DNA of 64,000 bases from Propionibacteriaceae bacterium (GCA_031285845.1 JAITVK010000026.1:1-64000), one strand, 5' to 3'. Positions 34,534 to 43,652 are shown, counted from the stretch's first letter. Made by a program: numbers and translations. Notes: generated by a model not told the origin, from the letters alone.

Positions 34534-34619
34534 CTCCTGGCCAACTGCGGACCCAGCCCAAGCCCGAGAGGCCCTACGGCGGCGGAGTCAGCGTACGAGA
34601 AGCCCTACGACGGCGAAAC
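34534..34619 (+). repeat. duplicated 3' end of murQ
   Basis: These 86 bases match murQ 32980-33063 with scattered mismatches and two 1-base indels; the last 40 or so bases have only one mismatch (GGCGGAGTCAGCGTACGAGA and onward). The copy is not in a usable frame. It has the form of an attachment-site or segmental duplication flanking 33064-34533. Confidence 0.75.
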
Positions 34620-34691
34620 CATACGCCCTGCGACGGGTTCTGAAATCCGCCTCAAACTGCGAGAAACTGAGCGGCCACATCCCCGCTCCAT

Positions 34692-35927
34692 CTAGGACAA
34701 CCCCGCGAACTCCTTTGTCGCACCATCCATCACACCGCTGAACACCTCGATTTCCGAAGCGCTGGCGCCATGACTCCGGGCGACCGTGCGCCATTGGCTG
34801 ACAGCGTCGACCACATCGACCCGAATCGCCCGAGAAGTCACCGAAGACAGCCCAAGCACACGCGCTGCCGCATCCCACACTCCACTCGCATCGGACCTCG
34901 AGACCACGCCGCGGATCGAGGTCGCATGGTTTGCGTACGGATCGGGGTTGGGATTGAGGTCGAAGGCTGGTGACAGACGCCACCCGGAAGCAGTCCGCAG
35001 CAGACCGTGATTACGCAAGTGATCGTCGGTGTTGTTGATCGCATAAGAGAAAACAATTCGACGATACAGTTCCTCCAGGTCGGCCCCTGGCTGGGCGCTG
35101 ATGGCGGCCAACCGTTCACCGATTTCCACATAGTCACGACGGTCACCGTCGGCAGCCGCGCAGAGGGTGAGCGCACTGATATAACCCAGCCGACCACCGC
35201 CATCCGTTCGATCGAAGCGCTCCACGAGAAGGACGGGATGCTCCTCAATATCCAACAGCCGACTGACTGGCACACAGACTCCTGCGCATTTGGCTAGATC
35301 AAGCGCAGTCTTCTCCCATGCCATAACATTCCAGCGGTCTCGGAAATGACCGAACTTGGCGATCAACAGTCGCCCACTATCGCGGACAGAAGCCTTTGGC
35401 CGAGCGCCCCCTAGGGAGGCGCTGCCCAAATCGAGGAGCACCTTGACTGCGTCTTCGCTATGTGAGACGTCACTGACGACGCGCTGGCTTGCCGCGGCCA
35501 AAGTTGGCAGCCTGAGGAGGGGTGGAATGTCGTCGACCGGGTGCTGATACGGGCCATCAGGCTCAGTTTGAAAACGAATCGCGCTTTGTCGAGCGATGTC
35601 GCTGACACCCAACAGATAGTCGATGTCAGTCAGTGCGCGTGGAGCACGGCCCAGGCGATGACTGTCATGATTGTGGCGGTGATCGATCAGATCACGACCC
35701 CACCGATTCGGCGCGGCGTCGAGGAAGCAGCGTGGCAGTGTTCCGTAGACCGGCCACATCCCCGCCATGAGAGGCAAATCCGGTTCAAGAGCGTACGCGT
35801 GCGCCCGCTCCAGATAGGTGTCATCGTAGGAAAAAGTGCTGGTCACACGACTGCGGCGCTGCAAACCGTACGCTTGTCCCACTCGTACGGTTGGCCCGCC
35901 AAGATCCAGTGCCGTCCAGAGTCTTAT
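34692..35927 (-). CDS. hipA: HipA-family toxin kinase
   Basis: A Ser/Thr kinase of the HipA family, about 410 residues. The kinase core is visible: AKFGHFRDRWNVMAWEKTAL with the ATP Lys, NTDDHLRNHGLL as catalytic loop and LSPAFDLNPNP as the Mg-binding loop. The frame is open from the stop of the HipB-like gene at 35940. No ATG fits; an ATA at 35925-35927 lies just after GAGGAG and gives the N-terminus RLWTALDLGGPTVRVGQAYG expected for the family, and the first conventional start is a GTG at 35882. Toxins of this kind phosphorylate aminoacyl-tRNA synthetases. Confidence 0.8.
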   Translation of the reverse strand: MRLWTALDLGGPTVRVGQAYGLQRRSRVTSTFSYDDTYLERAHAYALEPDLPLMAGMWPVYGTLPRCFLDAAPNRWGRDLIDHRHNHDSHRLGRAPRALTDIDYLLGVSDIARQSAIRFQTEPDGPYQHPVDDIPPLLRLPTLAAASQRVVSDVSHSEDAVKVLLDLGSASLGGARPKASVRDSGRLLIAKFGHFRDRWNVMAWEKTALDLAKCAGVCVPVSRLLDIEEHPVLLVERFDRTDGGGRLGYISALTLCAAADGDRRDYVEIGERLAAISAQPGADLEELYRRIVFSYAINNTDDHLRNHGLLRTASGWRLSPAFDLNPNPDPYANHATSIRGVVSRSDASGVWDAAARVLGLSSVTSRAIRVDVVDAVSQWRTVARSHGASASEIEVFSGVMDGATKEFAGLS

Positions 35928-35939
35928 CTCGCTCCTCGC

Positions 35940-36242
35940 CTACGAGCGGACCCGTTGAGGAAGGATCTGGTCGACGCGCGCCCGGCCCAGATCAGTCTCG
36001 TACGGGTCTGTGGCATCGACCAAGCGATTCAGTTGCCCCAACGCGTTCACCACCGAGCAGAAAGCGTTGAGGCTGGCCCCACCGTCACCGTGTTCGATTC
36101 GAGCCAGAGTCCCTCGGGCGATGCCGGCTCGATCAGCGACCTGCTCAGCGGTCAGGCCAAGCAGCTTGCGCCAAGCAACCAGTTGCTCGCCGATCATGCC
36201 GACGGCTTCGGTCACCATGCGGCTGGTCGGACGAGACGACAT
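35940..36242 (-). CDS. hipB: HipB-like Xre-family antitoxin
   Basis: A 100-residue HTH_3 protein. The helix-turn-helix GLTAEQVADRAGIARGTLARIEHGDG lies at about residues 29-54, and a linker and short tail follow. It is directly upstream of and in the same frame as HipA, the usual antitoxin-toxin order. It should repress its own promoter; GTAGATCTAC at 36267-36276 is a good operator candidate. Confidence 0.8.
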   Translation of the reverse strand: MSSRPTSRMVTEAVGMIGEQLVAWRKLLGLTAEQVADRAGIARGTLARIEHGDGGASLNAFCSVVNALGQLNRLVDATDPYETDLGRARVDQILPQRVRS

Positions 36243-36266
36243 AACTACCCCTTTACGTTCGCGATT

Positions 36267-36276
36267 GTAGATCTAC
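36267..36276. promoter_or_regulatory. palindrome upstream of hipB
   Basis: GTAGATCTAC, a perfect 10-bp palindrome 25 bp before the hipB start in an AT-rich stretch. A likely operator for the antitoxin. Confidence 0.4.
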
Positions 36277-36392
36277 TCTAGGTTAATGTCCATGATTATG
36301 TCAGTAAAGATGAGTCAGCGAACACGGCTGCCCGCGCGGCGACACCGGGCAGTGCGCACTTGCGGTTGGACCGCCGACCCAGTCCAGCCGGT

Positions 36393-36809
36393 TCAGACTG
36401 AATCACCACCGAAATCCCAGGCGGTCCTCAACCCGGGGACGCCGCAAAAGACCGGGTCTTTACTAACGAGAGTGGCATCTTCCAGCATGGCTTGGGCAGC
36501 TAGCATTCGGTCGAAAGGGTCCTTGTGGGTCCAGTCCAGCCGCCCCGCGAGAATCGCATGGCGATCACTGATTGTCAGGCCGGTTGCCGACAGGCGAGCC
36601 ATGATCGAATCCCACTGAGCGAGGACCGGCGCTGCTTTGGGTAGTTTGCCCATCCAGTGCTTGAGACTGATTTCCCACGGCGTCACAGCCGAAACCAGAA
36701 TGTCGTGACGCTGCTGAGCCAATGCGTCAAGAATCGGCCCCGGGATCGCGGCAGCTGGGTTCTCGTCGACGAGCCAGAGAAGAACATGCGTGTCGATGAG
36801 GTACTTCAT
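36393..36809 (-). CDS. PIN-domain toxin (VapC-like)
   Basis: A 138-residue PIN-domain RNase toxin. Acidic residues expected at the metal site are in LIDTHVLLWLVDE (Asp6), SAVTPWEISLKHWMGKL (Glu) and HKDPFDRMLAAQA (Asp). It begins one base inside the antitoxin stop (TGATG), so the two are translationally coupled. It should cleave tRNA or rRNA when the antitoxin is degraded. Confidence 0.85.
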   Translation of the reverse strand: MKYLIDTHVLLWLVDENPAAAIPGPILDALAQQRHDILVSAVTPWEISLKHWMGKLPKAAPVLAQWDSIMARLSATGLTISDRHAILAGRLDWTHKDPFDRMLAAQAMLEDATLVSKDPVFCGVPGLRTAWDFGGDSV

Positions 36810-37054
36810 CAGGCGTCCATCCAGACGGGAAGATCCGCGCTGTCCAGCGCAGTCATGGCTTCCTCGATGTCTTCCTCAGTCAAGTGAAGGGGCATGAAGC
36901 CGAACTCGCGGCGAGGCGCTTCCTCGATTGCGACCAAGCGCGCGACCGGTCTCGAATGACGGGTGATGACAACGTCGACCCCACTCGCACAAGCGTCAAG
37001 CAGCTTGGACAGTTGAGTCTTGGCCTCGTAAGTGCTCACGATGATGTCTGCCAT
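36809..37054 (-). CDS. Phd/YefM-family antitoxin
   Basis: An 81-residue antitoxin. MADIIVSTYEAKTQLSKLLD followed by ITRHSRPVARLVAI is the Phd/YefM N-terminal DNA-binding domain; the C-terminal part is acidic and should block the PIN toxin. I start at the ATG at 37054; the frame is open further upstream but that part overlaps the operator region. Confidence 0.85.
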   Translation of the reverse strand: MADIIVSTYEAKTQLSKLLDACASGVDVVITRHSRPVARLVAIEEAPRREFGFMPLHLTEEDIEEAMTALDSADLPVWMDA

Positions 37055-37082
37055 GTTGGTTAGTCTAACATGGTTAACCAAC
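37055..37082. promoter_or_regulatory. operator region of the Phd-PIN module
   Basis: GTTGGTTA at 37055-37062 is inverted at 37075-37082. Nested inside are GTTA-GTC-TAAC (37059-37069) and the palindrome GGTTAACC (37072-37079). It abuts the antitoxin start, as expected for an autorepressed toxin-antitoxin operon. Confidence 0.6.
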
Positions 37083-37254
37083 AACGGACGAGGCGGCCAA
37101 TCTGGTGGCGGAAGATAATGAACAGTCATACTTCAACCATGGCGCTGAAGCACGGCGTTTTGTCGCCGAACTTGGCTGAGCGAAACGACCTCGCTGCTTG
37201 AGAATGAGGGCTCCCTGTTCCCCAGGTGAACGCGAGACCTCACAAAGCTCGCCA

Positions 37255-38367
37255 TCACCACTCCTGGGCCGCTGCAACCAATCGATCCAACTCAGCCCGA
37301 TGCTTGGCAATGAACTCGTTATCCAACGCGATCTGAATCTGGGCGTAACGACTCATGTAATCCGTTTCCACACGACAGTCGAAATCCGCCACAGCGACCG
37401 TACGCTCCGACTCCGTACCCAGAAGACTCTTCTCCTCCACCGGGATTTCGGCCGTCCAAATGAACTCCTGATGGACTGGCCCGACCACGCCATCGGGATG
37501 AGTCCTCTCTGCCTGGAAAAAGGCCAGTTCTGGGCCGTGCATCGAATCCAACCCCTCAAAACCGAACCCCTTCTTCGCCATGCACGCCCCCCACTCGGCG
37601 TCCAGCCTGAGGACGCGAGGGTCCTCCACCTCAGCGTGGAAAACCTCCCTTCCATTGAACCTAGCCGCATAAACAAGGTCACCGAACTCGACCTCGAAGC
37701 GTCCCTGCCTGTCTGGCTCGGGCCGCTCAGGATACTGGGCCAACGCCCGGCCCGAACAAGAATTCCCCGACGTGCCCGCAGGATCATCAGGGTCACCAAA
37801 CCGCGCCTTCTGGTACGCAGCGAACTCCTCCGGACTCAACGTCTGAGTGTAGGTGACATTCGGATCTTCAACCTCGCCATTCTCGAAGTCCTGCTCCTCA
37901 GGAGTCGGCATCACACCATAGCCGACCCGAACCACCTCATCACGATCATTCGACAGCATTGGAATCGGCAGATACCGTAGAGAAACGCTCAGTTTCGGCA
38001 GCACGAAAGCATCTCGCTGGGGCGCCGGAACGTATCGGAAACCCTGACCACTCATACACGCCGCGACCGTCTCCTCAATGGCAGTTTGGCGACGCGTTCT
38101 AGCAGCGACGGTGGCAGCATCCTCTCCTGGACCATCAAAATAGACGCCATACTGAGCCAAAGGGGGCGGAGGATCCATCTCCGTGTCCCGACTCGCCCGC
38201 GGAAAGCCATCCACTGCGATAGTCCAAGCGGGCGATTCGACATCACCCACCTGACCAGCCTCTTCGGGCGCTGACGTATCCGCCTGATTCGGCACAGAAA
38301 TCACAGTGCATCCACTCAGAGCCAGACTCAGACACACTACGGCGACGCCAAGGACGCGATCATCCAC
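37255..38367 (-). CDS. hypothetical lipoprotein
   Basis: A 370-residue protein. The GTG at 38367 gives VDDRVLGVAVVCLSLALSGC, a clear lipoprotein signal with the Cys at residue 20. The mature part is acidic and Trp/Tyr-rich, with VEETVAACMSGQGFRYVP near the middle and AEWGACMAKKGFGFEG later; these two CM..(K/G)GF segments look like an internal repeat. I do not recognise the family, though similar CMxxxGF lipoproteins are common in actinobacteria. It starts one base after the stop of the peptidoglycan-binding-like gene, so the two form an operon. Confidence 0.65.
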   Translation of the reverse strand: MDDRVLGVAVVCLSLALSGCTVISVPNQADTSAPEEAGQVGDVESPAWTIAVDGFPRASRDTEMDPPPPLAQYGVYFDGPGEDAATVAARTRRQTAIEETVAACMSGQGFRYVPAPQRDAFVLPKLSVSLRYLPIPMLSNDRDEVVRVGYGVMPTPEEQDFENGEVEDPNVTYTQTLSPEEFAAYQKARFGDPDDPAGTSGNSCSGRALAQYPERPEPDRQGRFEVEFGDLVYAARFNGREVFHAEVEDPRVLRLDAEWGACMAKKGFGFEGLDSMHGPELAFFQAERTHPDGVVGPVHQEFIWTAEIPVEEKSLLGTESERTVAVADFDCRVETDYMSRYAQIQIALDNEFIAKHRAELDRLVAAAQEW

Positions 38368-38368
38368 T

Positions 38369-38842
38369 TTAGACGGCCCCGTCCTGACCACATATGCCCC
38401 TACCAGTGCTGTTGAGATTGAGCCACAACATCGCGTTGTGCGTCGCGGGACCGTACCAAGCATCGGCAACCAAACCGTGACCGTACTGGAAGCTCCGCAC
38501 CACTGAGGTCGTGGCCGGACCCCAATCTCCGTCAATCCCGTCATACGTGCCCAGATGGTGACAGCTAAACAGAGCGCTCTGCATCGCCTTCACTCCCTCA
38601 CTGACCGATCCCTGATTCATCAGACAATTCCGGGAACCTCCAACACCGATAGTTGGAACGCGAGCCCGTACGCCTCCCCAAGTCCCGGATGTGGCGGTGT
38701 CGCACCATCCATGAGCGGCCGGCATCACCGTGGTCGCCTGCGACGGCTGAGGTGACGCCGCCAATAGGCCGACCATCAACAGCGCGGTCGCCGCGAACAC
38801 CGCCGCCGTACGACGCAACTTCTTCAACAGCTGCACCTTCAT
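38369..38842 (-). CDS. secreted peptidoglycan-binding-like protein
   Basis: A 157-residue exported protein. The signal peptide (KKLRRTAAVFAATALLMVGL to about residue 36) is cleaved after QPSQA. The mature part carries a PG_binding_1-like repeat (VKAMQSALFSCHHLGTYDG, DGDWGPATTSVVRSFQYGHG) with four Cys. It should bind the cell wall; no hydrolase domain is present. It is followed at once by the lipoprotein gene. Confidence 0.75.
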   Translation of the reverse strand: MKVQLLKKLRRTAAVFAATALLMVGLLAASPQPSQATTVMPAAHGWCDTATSGTWGGVRARVPTIGVGGSRNCLMNQGSVSEGVKAMQSALFSCHHLGTYDGIDGDWGPATTSVVRSFQYGHGLVADAWYGPATHNAMLWLNLNSTGRGICGQDGAV

Positions 38843-39244
38843 GTGCTTCTCCTGTTCTTCCTTGAAACGGATACTTCACCCCGACATCACCCCAGCGAGT
38901 GAACAACCACTCGATGACGCGTCGACCCGGTTGATCTCATGTTCGCACCCCCGAAACAAACCTGAACAGAAAGGAAGAACAAACAGCCAACTGGCGACAG
39001 AAAAGAGCCAGTCGGCGCGCAAACCTGCTCCCCGCCTAACCACGACCGCGCATCGTCACTTCTCAACGTGCGTGATTCCCCCTTTCAGTGCTAGTCTGCG
39101 AGAAGACATCCTGCTCAAAACACAGGCGTCTGGGATTGTCGAACGGGTCACAGTGGGGTACGCCTCAACGACGATCAGGCAACGATCAATCGGCTGCGTC
39201 GCCGGTGGCGCAGTCGGTCGTATTCACGTTCGACAGGAGTCGCG
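38843..39244. other. divergent intergenic, 402 bp
   Basis: Between the peptidoglycan-binding-like gene and the response regulator. AGGAGA lies just before 38842 on the minus strand. I see no other gene or repeat. Confidence 0.4.
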
Positions 39245-40051
39245 ATGGTCACTTCACAGCCCGGGTCACAATCACGCTCGTACGCCATGAGTCGAACCAT
39301 CACCAGGGCCACACCCGGAGAAGAGCATCCGGCCATCACTACACCCACGCGAAGGGCAGAGAATCCGCCCCCCACCAGACCCACGTCGGGAACAGCGCAT
39401 CCGTCTGTCGATCGCGACATCGCGCGCCGCGCGCCGTACCACAAGATCTCCGTCATCTCGGTGGACGATGATCCGATGACTCGGCAGGCGATCGGGCAGT
39501 CGCTGTCTCGCCATCCAAACATCACACTCGATGGAACCCTGTCCAGCGGAGCGGAGGCGCTGGAGGCCATCGACGACAGGCTGCCCAACGTGATGGTGGT
39601 GGATGTCCACATGCCGCGCATGAGCGGAGTCGAACTCGCGCGCCTGGCCAGACAATCGCATCCCGAGTTGCCTGTCATCGCCTACACCGCCCACACTGAC
39701 CACCGTACGCTGCTCGACTTGCTCGCCGTCGGCGCGCGCGGCGTCGTTCACAAAGACACCGACCACAGTCTTCTGCTCCACGCCATCCATTCCGTCATGC
39801 TGGACATCATGGTCCTGTCACCCGAATTCGCCACGGGTTTCGAAGATCCCGCCGAGCTCTCGACTTTGAGCAGTGAGGGCCGCGCCGTCCTCCACCTCAT
39901 CGCCGAAGGGTTGTCGAATCAAGAGATCGCCGCCGCGACCTATTCCAGCCTCCCCGCCGTCAAGGCCCGCGTCGCTGAACTGATCAAGCTATTCGAGGCA
40001 CGCAATCGTACCCACCTGGTCTTCGCCGCCCTCCAACGCGGCCTGGTGTGA
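39245..40051 (+). CDS. orphan response regulator, NarL/LuxR-type output
   Basis: A receiver domain begins at about residue 67 (ISVISVDDDPMTRQAIG); the phosphorylated Asp is in VMVVDVHMP, and Thr and Lys follow in AYTAHTD and VVHKDTD. The C-terminal 60 residues form a LuxR-like HTH (LSSEGRAVLHLIAEGLSNQEIAAATYSSLPAVKARVAEL). No histidine kinase is nearby. The first 65 residues are Pro/Thr/Arg-rich and unusual for the family, so a later start such as the ATG at 39287 is possible. Target genes are unknown. Confidence 0.75.
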   Translation: MVTSQPGSQSRSYAMSRTITRATPGEEHPAITTPTRRAENPPPTRPTSGTAHPSVDRDIARRAPYHKISVISVDDDPMTRQAIGQSLSRHPNITLDGTLSSGAEALEAIDDRLPNVMVVDVHMPRMSGVELARLARQSHPELPVIAYTAHTDHRTLLDLLAVGARGVVHKDTDHSLLLHAIHSVMLDIMVLSPEFATGFEDPAELSTLSSEGRAVLHLIAEGLSNQEIAAATYSSLPAVKARVAELIKLFEARNRTHLVFAALQRGLV

Positions 40052-40112
40052 CGATGTCCTGATCTGCCTGGTCGGCCTTTCGAAACCAGGCGCCTTCTCC
40101 CCCGGTTCCGCT

Positions 40113-40137
40113 TGTTTTCGTACGCATGTGTATAATA
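40113..40137 (+). promoter_or_regulatory. shared 25-bp motif, site A; leaderless promoter
   Basis: Reads TGTTTTCG, TACGC, ATGTG, TATAATA. A perfect TATAAT at 40131-40136 lies only 6 bases before the ATG at 40143, so transcription would begin at or next to the start codon and the mRNA would be leaderless. Confidence 0.6.
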
Positions 40138-40142
40138 AAATC

Positions 40143-40856
40143 ATGACAATCGACGTCTCACTCCCCGCCCCGACCGCCGCCGACGACCGCGGACTCGTAG
40201 CCCAAACCGTGCCGCCCAACTACGCCAGCGTCACCGTCGACGTCGACCTCACCGGCGTCCAGCGACTCTGCGACCGCGTCCAGGCCGACTTCCGACGGAC
40301 CCATGATGCGCCGATCGATCACCTGCCGTTCGTGTTTCGCGCAGTCATGGTTGGTTTCGCCGCCTATCCACAGCTGGCCGCCACCATCGACGACGCCGGG
40401 ATCGCCCAGATCGCCGCTGACCCTCACCTCCAGATCGGCGTGAAATCCCCCGACGGCCCGAAGTTCCCTGTCGTACGCTCCGCCGCCAACCTGAGCGTGA
40501 CCGACCTGGCACTCGAACTGGCCCGATACGCCAAACTCGCCATCGAATCCCGCCTGGCTAGCGAAGATTTGCGCGGCGGCAGTTTCAGCGTCCTCGACTA
40601 TGGCGCGCGCGGCATCCTGTTCGGATCGCCCTGCGTCGTGCGCCCCCAAGTCGCCATCCTCGGCGTTGGTCAGCTGCTTCGCCGCCCGAGCGTGATCGGG
40701 GATCGCGGCCTCGACACCATCACGATTCGCGACCGAGCCTACCTCAGCCTGGGGTACGACACCCGCCACGTCGACGGCCCCATCGCCACACGCTTCCTCG
40801 ACGACCTTCGTACCTGGCTAGAGAACACTGGTCCCAACGTCGAATTGCACTACTAG
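40143..40856 (+). CDS. stand-alone 2-oxoacid dehydrogenase E2-like acyltransferase domain
   Basis: A 237-residue protein matching only the catalytic domain of dihydrolipoamide acyltransferases (VPPNYASVTVDVDLTGV, later ISVTD-like core, SFSVLDYGARGILFGSPCVV and QVAILGVGQLLRRP). The lipoyl and E1/E3-binding domains are absent. The active-site motif, normally DHRxxDG, reads YDTRHVDG: the catalytic His is Thr. It may be a scaffold, a regulator or an acyltransferase of altered chemistry. It is monocistronic, probably leaderless, and carries motif A shared with sugar-acid operons. Confidence 0.75.
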   Translation: MTIDVSLPAPTAADDRGLVAQTVPPNYASVTVDVDLTGVQRLCDRVQADFRRTHDAPIDHLPFVFRAVMVGFAAYPQLAATIDDAGIAQIAADPHLQIGVKSPDGPKFPVVRSAANLSVTDLALELARYAKLAIESRLASEDLRGGSFSVLDYGARGILFGSPCVVRPQVAILGVGQLLRRPSVIGDRGLDTITIRDRAYLSLGYDTRHVDGPIATRFLDDLRTWLENTGPNVELHY

Positions 40857-41322
40857 AGTTGTTCTATCGTGGGCGATTTTGGCAGGCGGCTGCTGCTGAT
40901 CACGCCCGGGTCGTACCGGTCGCCGAGCCTCGGATGTCCGTGCCACTGGCTCTGATCACGGCGCGTATCGGCGCAAAATCGACGCCCACGAGGAATCCCG
41001 ATCGATCCGGTATGGGAAACAAGCCGACCTGAGCCTCTTCCCGCAGCATAGCCGAGCAAAATCGACTGTGCCGACTCAAATCGATCGATTTTGCGCTGTT
41101 TCGACCCTGAGACAATCCCGGCGACGCTATGCGCGCCTCACAACGGTGGTGATCCACCTCGCGAACTCCGCGATGACGGCCCCCAAAACCCGTCGGGATA
41201 CGACAGGTTTGTGGCGGCCACAAGCACCATTGTGACCGCCACAAACCTACAGCAGACGCATCCGCCGAGCTTGTCGAGGGCGAAGAATCCGAACGACCGC
41301 CACTTCACGTACGCCAACCGCA
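40857..41322. other. intergenic, 466 bp, with dispersed repeat
   Basis: Convergent region between the E2-like gene and alanine dehydrogenase. Apart from the repeat locus at 40970-41105 I see no gene. Confidence 0.5.
40970..41105. repeat. dispersed intergenic inverted repeat, locus 3
   Basis: GGCGCAAAATCGACG (40970-40984) and GAGCAAAATCGAC (41054-41066) face the inverted CGATTTTGCGCTGTTTCGAC (41086-41105). The element length of about 136 bp is the same as locus 2. Confidence 0.65.
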
Positions 41323-42423
41323 CTACGCCGCGACGTACTCCATCTGATGGGCAGCCGCGACGGCGGCGTTCATCAGCTTGCCGCCTTGGGTGTTCAGGCC
41401 CTTCGCGAGCGCCGTGTCAGCCGCCAGCGCGGCCGTGGCGCCCTTGTCAGCCAAAGCCAGAGCGTACGGCGCGACAGCGTTGGTCAGCGAGATCGTCGAG
41501 GTCCGCGGCACAGCGCCAGGAATGTTAGCCACGCAGTAGTACGTCGACTGGCTGACGGTGAAGGTCGGATCGTCGTGCGTCGTCGGCCGGGAACCTTCGA
41601 AGCAACCACCCTGGTCGATCGCGATGTCGACGAGAACAGATCCGCTCCGCATCCCGGCGACCATGTCAAGGGTCACCAGTTTGGGCGCGGCCGCGCCGGG
41701 GATCAAAACCGAACCGATGACCAGGTCAGCCCCAGCCAGGGCCTCCGTGATCGTGTGAGGGTTGGACCGCAGCGTCGTGACACGTCCTTCGAACCGCTCG
41801 TCAAGAGCGCGCAGACGCGGCAGCGAGATGTCGAGAATCGTCACCTCGGCGCCGAGCCCCAGCGCCATCGTCGCGGCGTGTTCGCCCGCCACACCGCCGC
41901 CGATCACGACCACGTGTCCGCGCGGAGCGCCCGGCACTCCACCGAGCAGCAGGCCGCGACCGCCATTGGTGCGCATCAGTTGGTAGGCCCCGACCTGAAC
42001 GGACACCCGTCCAGCGACTTCCGACATCGGGGTCAGCAGCGGCAACGTGCGATCAGGCAGTTGCACAGTCTCGTACGCGATCCCGGTGCAGCCGGAGTTC
42101 AGTAGCGCCTCGGTCAGCGGGCGATCGGCCGCCAAATGCAGGTAGGTGAACAGGGTCAGGTCTTCGCGCAAGAAGCCGTACTCCGACTCGATCGGCTCTT
42201 TCACTTTCAGCACCATCGCGGACCGGCCCCAGACGTCACTGGCCTGGTCGACCATCTCGGCCCCGGCGGCGGCGTACTCCTCGTCGGTGAACGCGCTGCC
42301 CAAGCCTGCCCCGGCCTGAACGAGGACGGTATGGCCATGGGCGACCATCTCGGCCACGCCAGCCGGTGTCGCGGAGACACGATATTCATTGTTCTTGATT
42401 TCTGTGGGGATTCCGATCAGCAT
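41323..42423 (-). CDS. ald: alanine dehydrogenase
   Basis: A 366-residue NAD-dependent enzyme interconverting L-alanine and pyruvate plus ammonia. The N-terminal [20 protein letters not shown] and [10 protein letters not shown], and the NAD motif [13 protein letters not shown] at about 170-182, are diagnostic. All expected segments are present and the length is normal (about 370). It is downstream of the KDG kinase gene, 125 bp away on the same strand, and links pyruvate from KDPG cleavage with nitrogen metabolism. Confidence 0.93.
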   Translation of the reverse strand: MLIGIPTEIKNNEYRVSATPAGVAEMVAHGHTVLVQAGAGLGSAFTDEEYAAAGAEMVDQASDVWGRSAMVLKVKEPIESEYGFLREDLTLFTYLHLAADRPLTEALLNSGCTGIAYETVQLPDRTLPLLTPMSEVAGRVSVQVGAYQLMRTNGGRGLLLGGVPGAPRGHVVVIGGGVAGEHAATMALGLGAEVTILDISLPRLRALDERFEGRVTTLRSNPHTITEALAGADLVIGSVLIPGAAAPKLVTLDMVAGMRSGSVLVDIAIDQGGCFEGSRPTTHDDPTFTVSQSTYYCVANIPGAVPRTSTISLTNAVAPYALALADKGATAALAADTALAKGLNTQGGKLMNAAVAAAHQMEYVAA

Positions 42424-42548
42424 CGGTGCTCACCTTTCTGTTGGGGGTTCTTTCATCTGGTTTCGTCCGTCATCCCAAGTGGGAGGACAGTTCGTTTGTG
42501 TTCGCCCGGCAGTTCGAGGTACGGCCTGCAGGGGTTGGGTTCCTTGCC

Positions 42549-43652
42549 TCAGCGTTGGACTCGCGCCCCGGCTCCAGCCACCAGCCGGGAGACTTCGGCT
42601 TTCGTCGCCATCGTGGTGTCACCCGGAGTAGTCATCGCCAACGCGCCGTGGGCCGCGCCGTATTCCACAGCCATTGCGAGGTCGCCGAGTTCCATCAGCC
42701 CGTAGATCAGCCCGGAGGCGAACGAGTCGCCGCCGCCGACCCGGTCGAAGATCTCCAACCCGTCGCGCTGGGTGGCTCGAACGAAACCGTCGCCGCGACT
42801 CCACGCCAACGCGCCCCAGTCGTTGACCGTGGCCGAACGGACCGACCGCAGCGTGGTCGCGATGACCGAGAAGTTAGGGTACGCCTGCGCTGCGGTCTCG
42901 ATCATCGCCTCAAAGGCGGCGGTGTCCAAGTCGGTCAGCGTCTCATCGACCCCGGCGACATCGAAGCCGAGCGCGGCGGTGAAGTCTTCCTCGTTGCCGA
43001 TCATGACGTCGACCTGCTCCGCGATCCGTCGGTTGACTTCCTGCGCTTTGGCTTGTCCGCCAATGGAACGCCACAGTGACGGACGATAATTCAGATCGTA
43101 CGACACGACGGTGCCGTACTTCCGCGCGGCGGTGACCGCCTCAATCGCGACTTGCGAGGTCGACTCGCTGAGCGCGGCGAAAATGCCACCGGTGTGCAGC
43201 CACCGTACCCCTTGCTCGCCGAACAGCGAGTCCCAGTCGATGTCACCAGGTTTGAGCTGCGCGATGGCGGTGTTCGCTCGATCGGAGACGCCGACCGCCC
43301 CGCGAACGCCGAAACCGCGCTCGGTGAAGTTCAGCCCGTTGCGGACCGTTCGCCCGACCCCGTCGAAGTCGCGCCAGATGACGCGCGAGGTGTCCAGCCC
43401 GCCGGTGAGCATGAAGTCTTCCACTAACCGACCGATCTCATTGTCGGCCAGCGCGGTGACGATCCCGCCGCGCAACCCGAAACAGCGCCTCAGCCCACGG
43501 GCGACGTTGTATTCGCCGCCGCCTTCCCAGACGTCGAATTGCCGGGCCGTACGGATGCGGCGATCACCCGGGTCGAGGCGCAGCATGACTTCGCCGAGGG
43601 CGACGATGTCGTACGCGCAGTCAGCGGCGGGTTTGACAATAACTGGTGCCAT
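42549..43652 (-). CDS. kdgK: 2-keto-3-deoxygluconate kinase (PfkB family)
   Basis: A 367-residue PfkB kinase close to KDG kinases. It begins with DIVALGEVMLRLDPGDRRIR, has GGGEYNVARGLRRCFG as substrate signature, and RVGGGDSFASGLIYG near 315 as the PfkB base motif. It phosphorylates KDG to KDPG, the substrate of the aldolase encoded just upstream at 43864-44490. Together with KduI and KduD-like enzymes encoded elsewhere in the window it completes uronate breakdown. Confidence 0.87.
   Translation of the reverse strand: MAPVIVKPAADCAYDIVALGEVMLRLDPGDRRIRTARQFDVWEGGGEYNVARGLRRCFGLRGGIVTALADNEIGRLVEDFMLTGGLDTSRVIWRDFDGVGRTVRNGLNFTERGFGVRGAVGVSDRANTAIAQLKPGDIDWDSLFGEQGVRWLHTGGIFAALSESTSQVAIEAVTAARKYGTVVSYDLNYRPSLWRSIGGQAKAQEVNRRIAEQVDVMIGNEEDFTAALGFDVAGVDETLTDLDTAAFEAMIETAAQAYPNFSVIATTLRSVRSATVNDWGALAWSRGDGFVRATQRDGLEIFDRVGGGDSFASGLIYGLMELGDLAMAVEYGAAHGALAMTTPGDTTMATKAEVSRLVAGAGARVQR

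Larger units (their letters stand above)
34374..34691. other. intergenic, 318 bp, with murQ 3'-end copy
   Basis: No gene seen. It contains an AT-rich block with two TTATATAG repeats (34488-34514) and the murQ-derived segment at 34534-34619. Confidence 0.5.
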
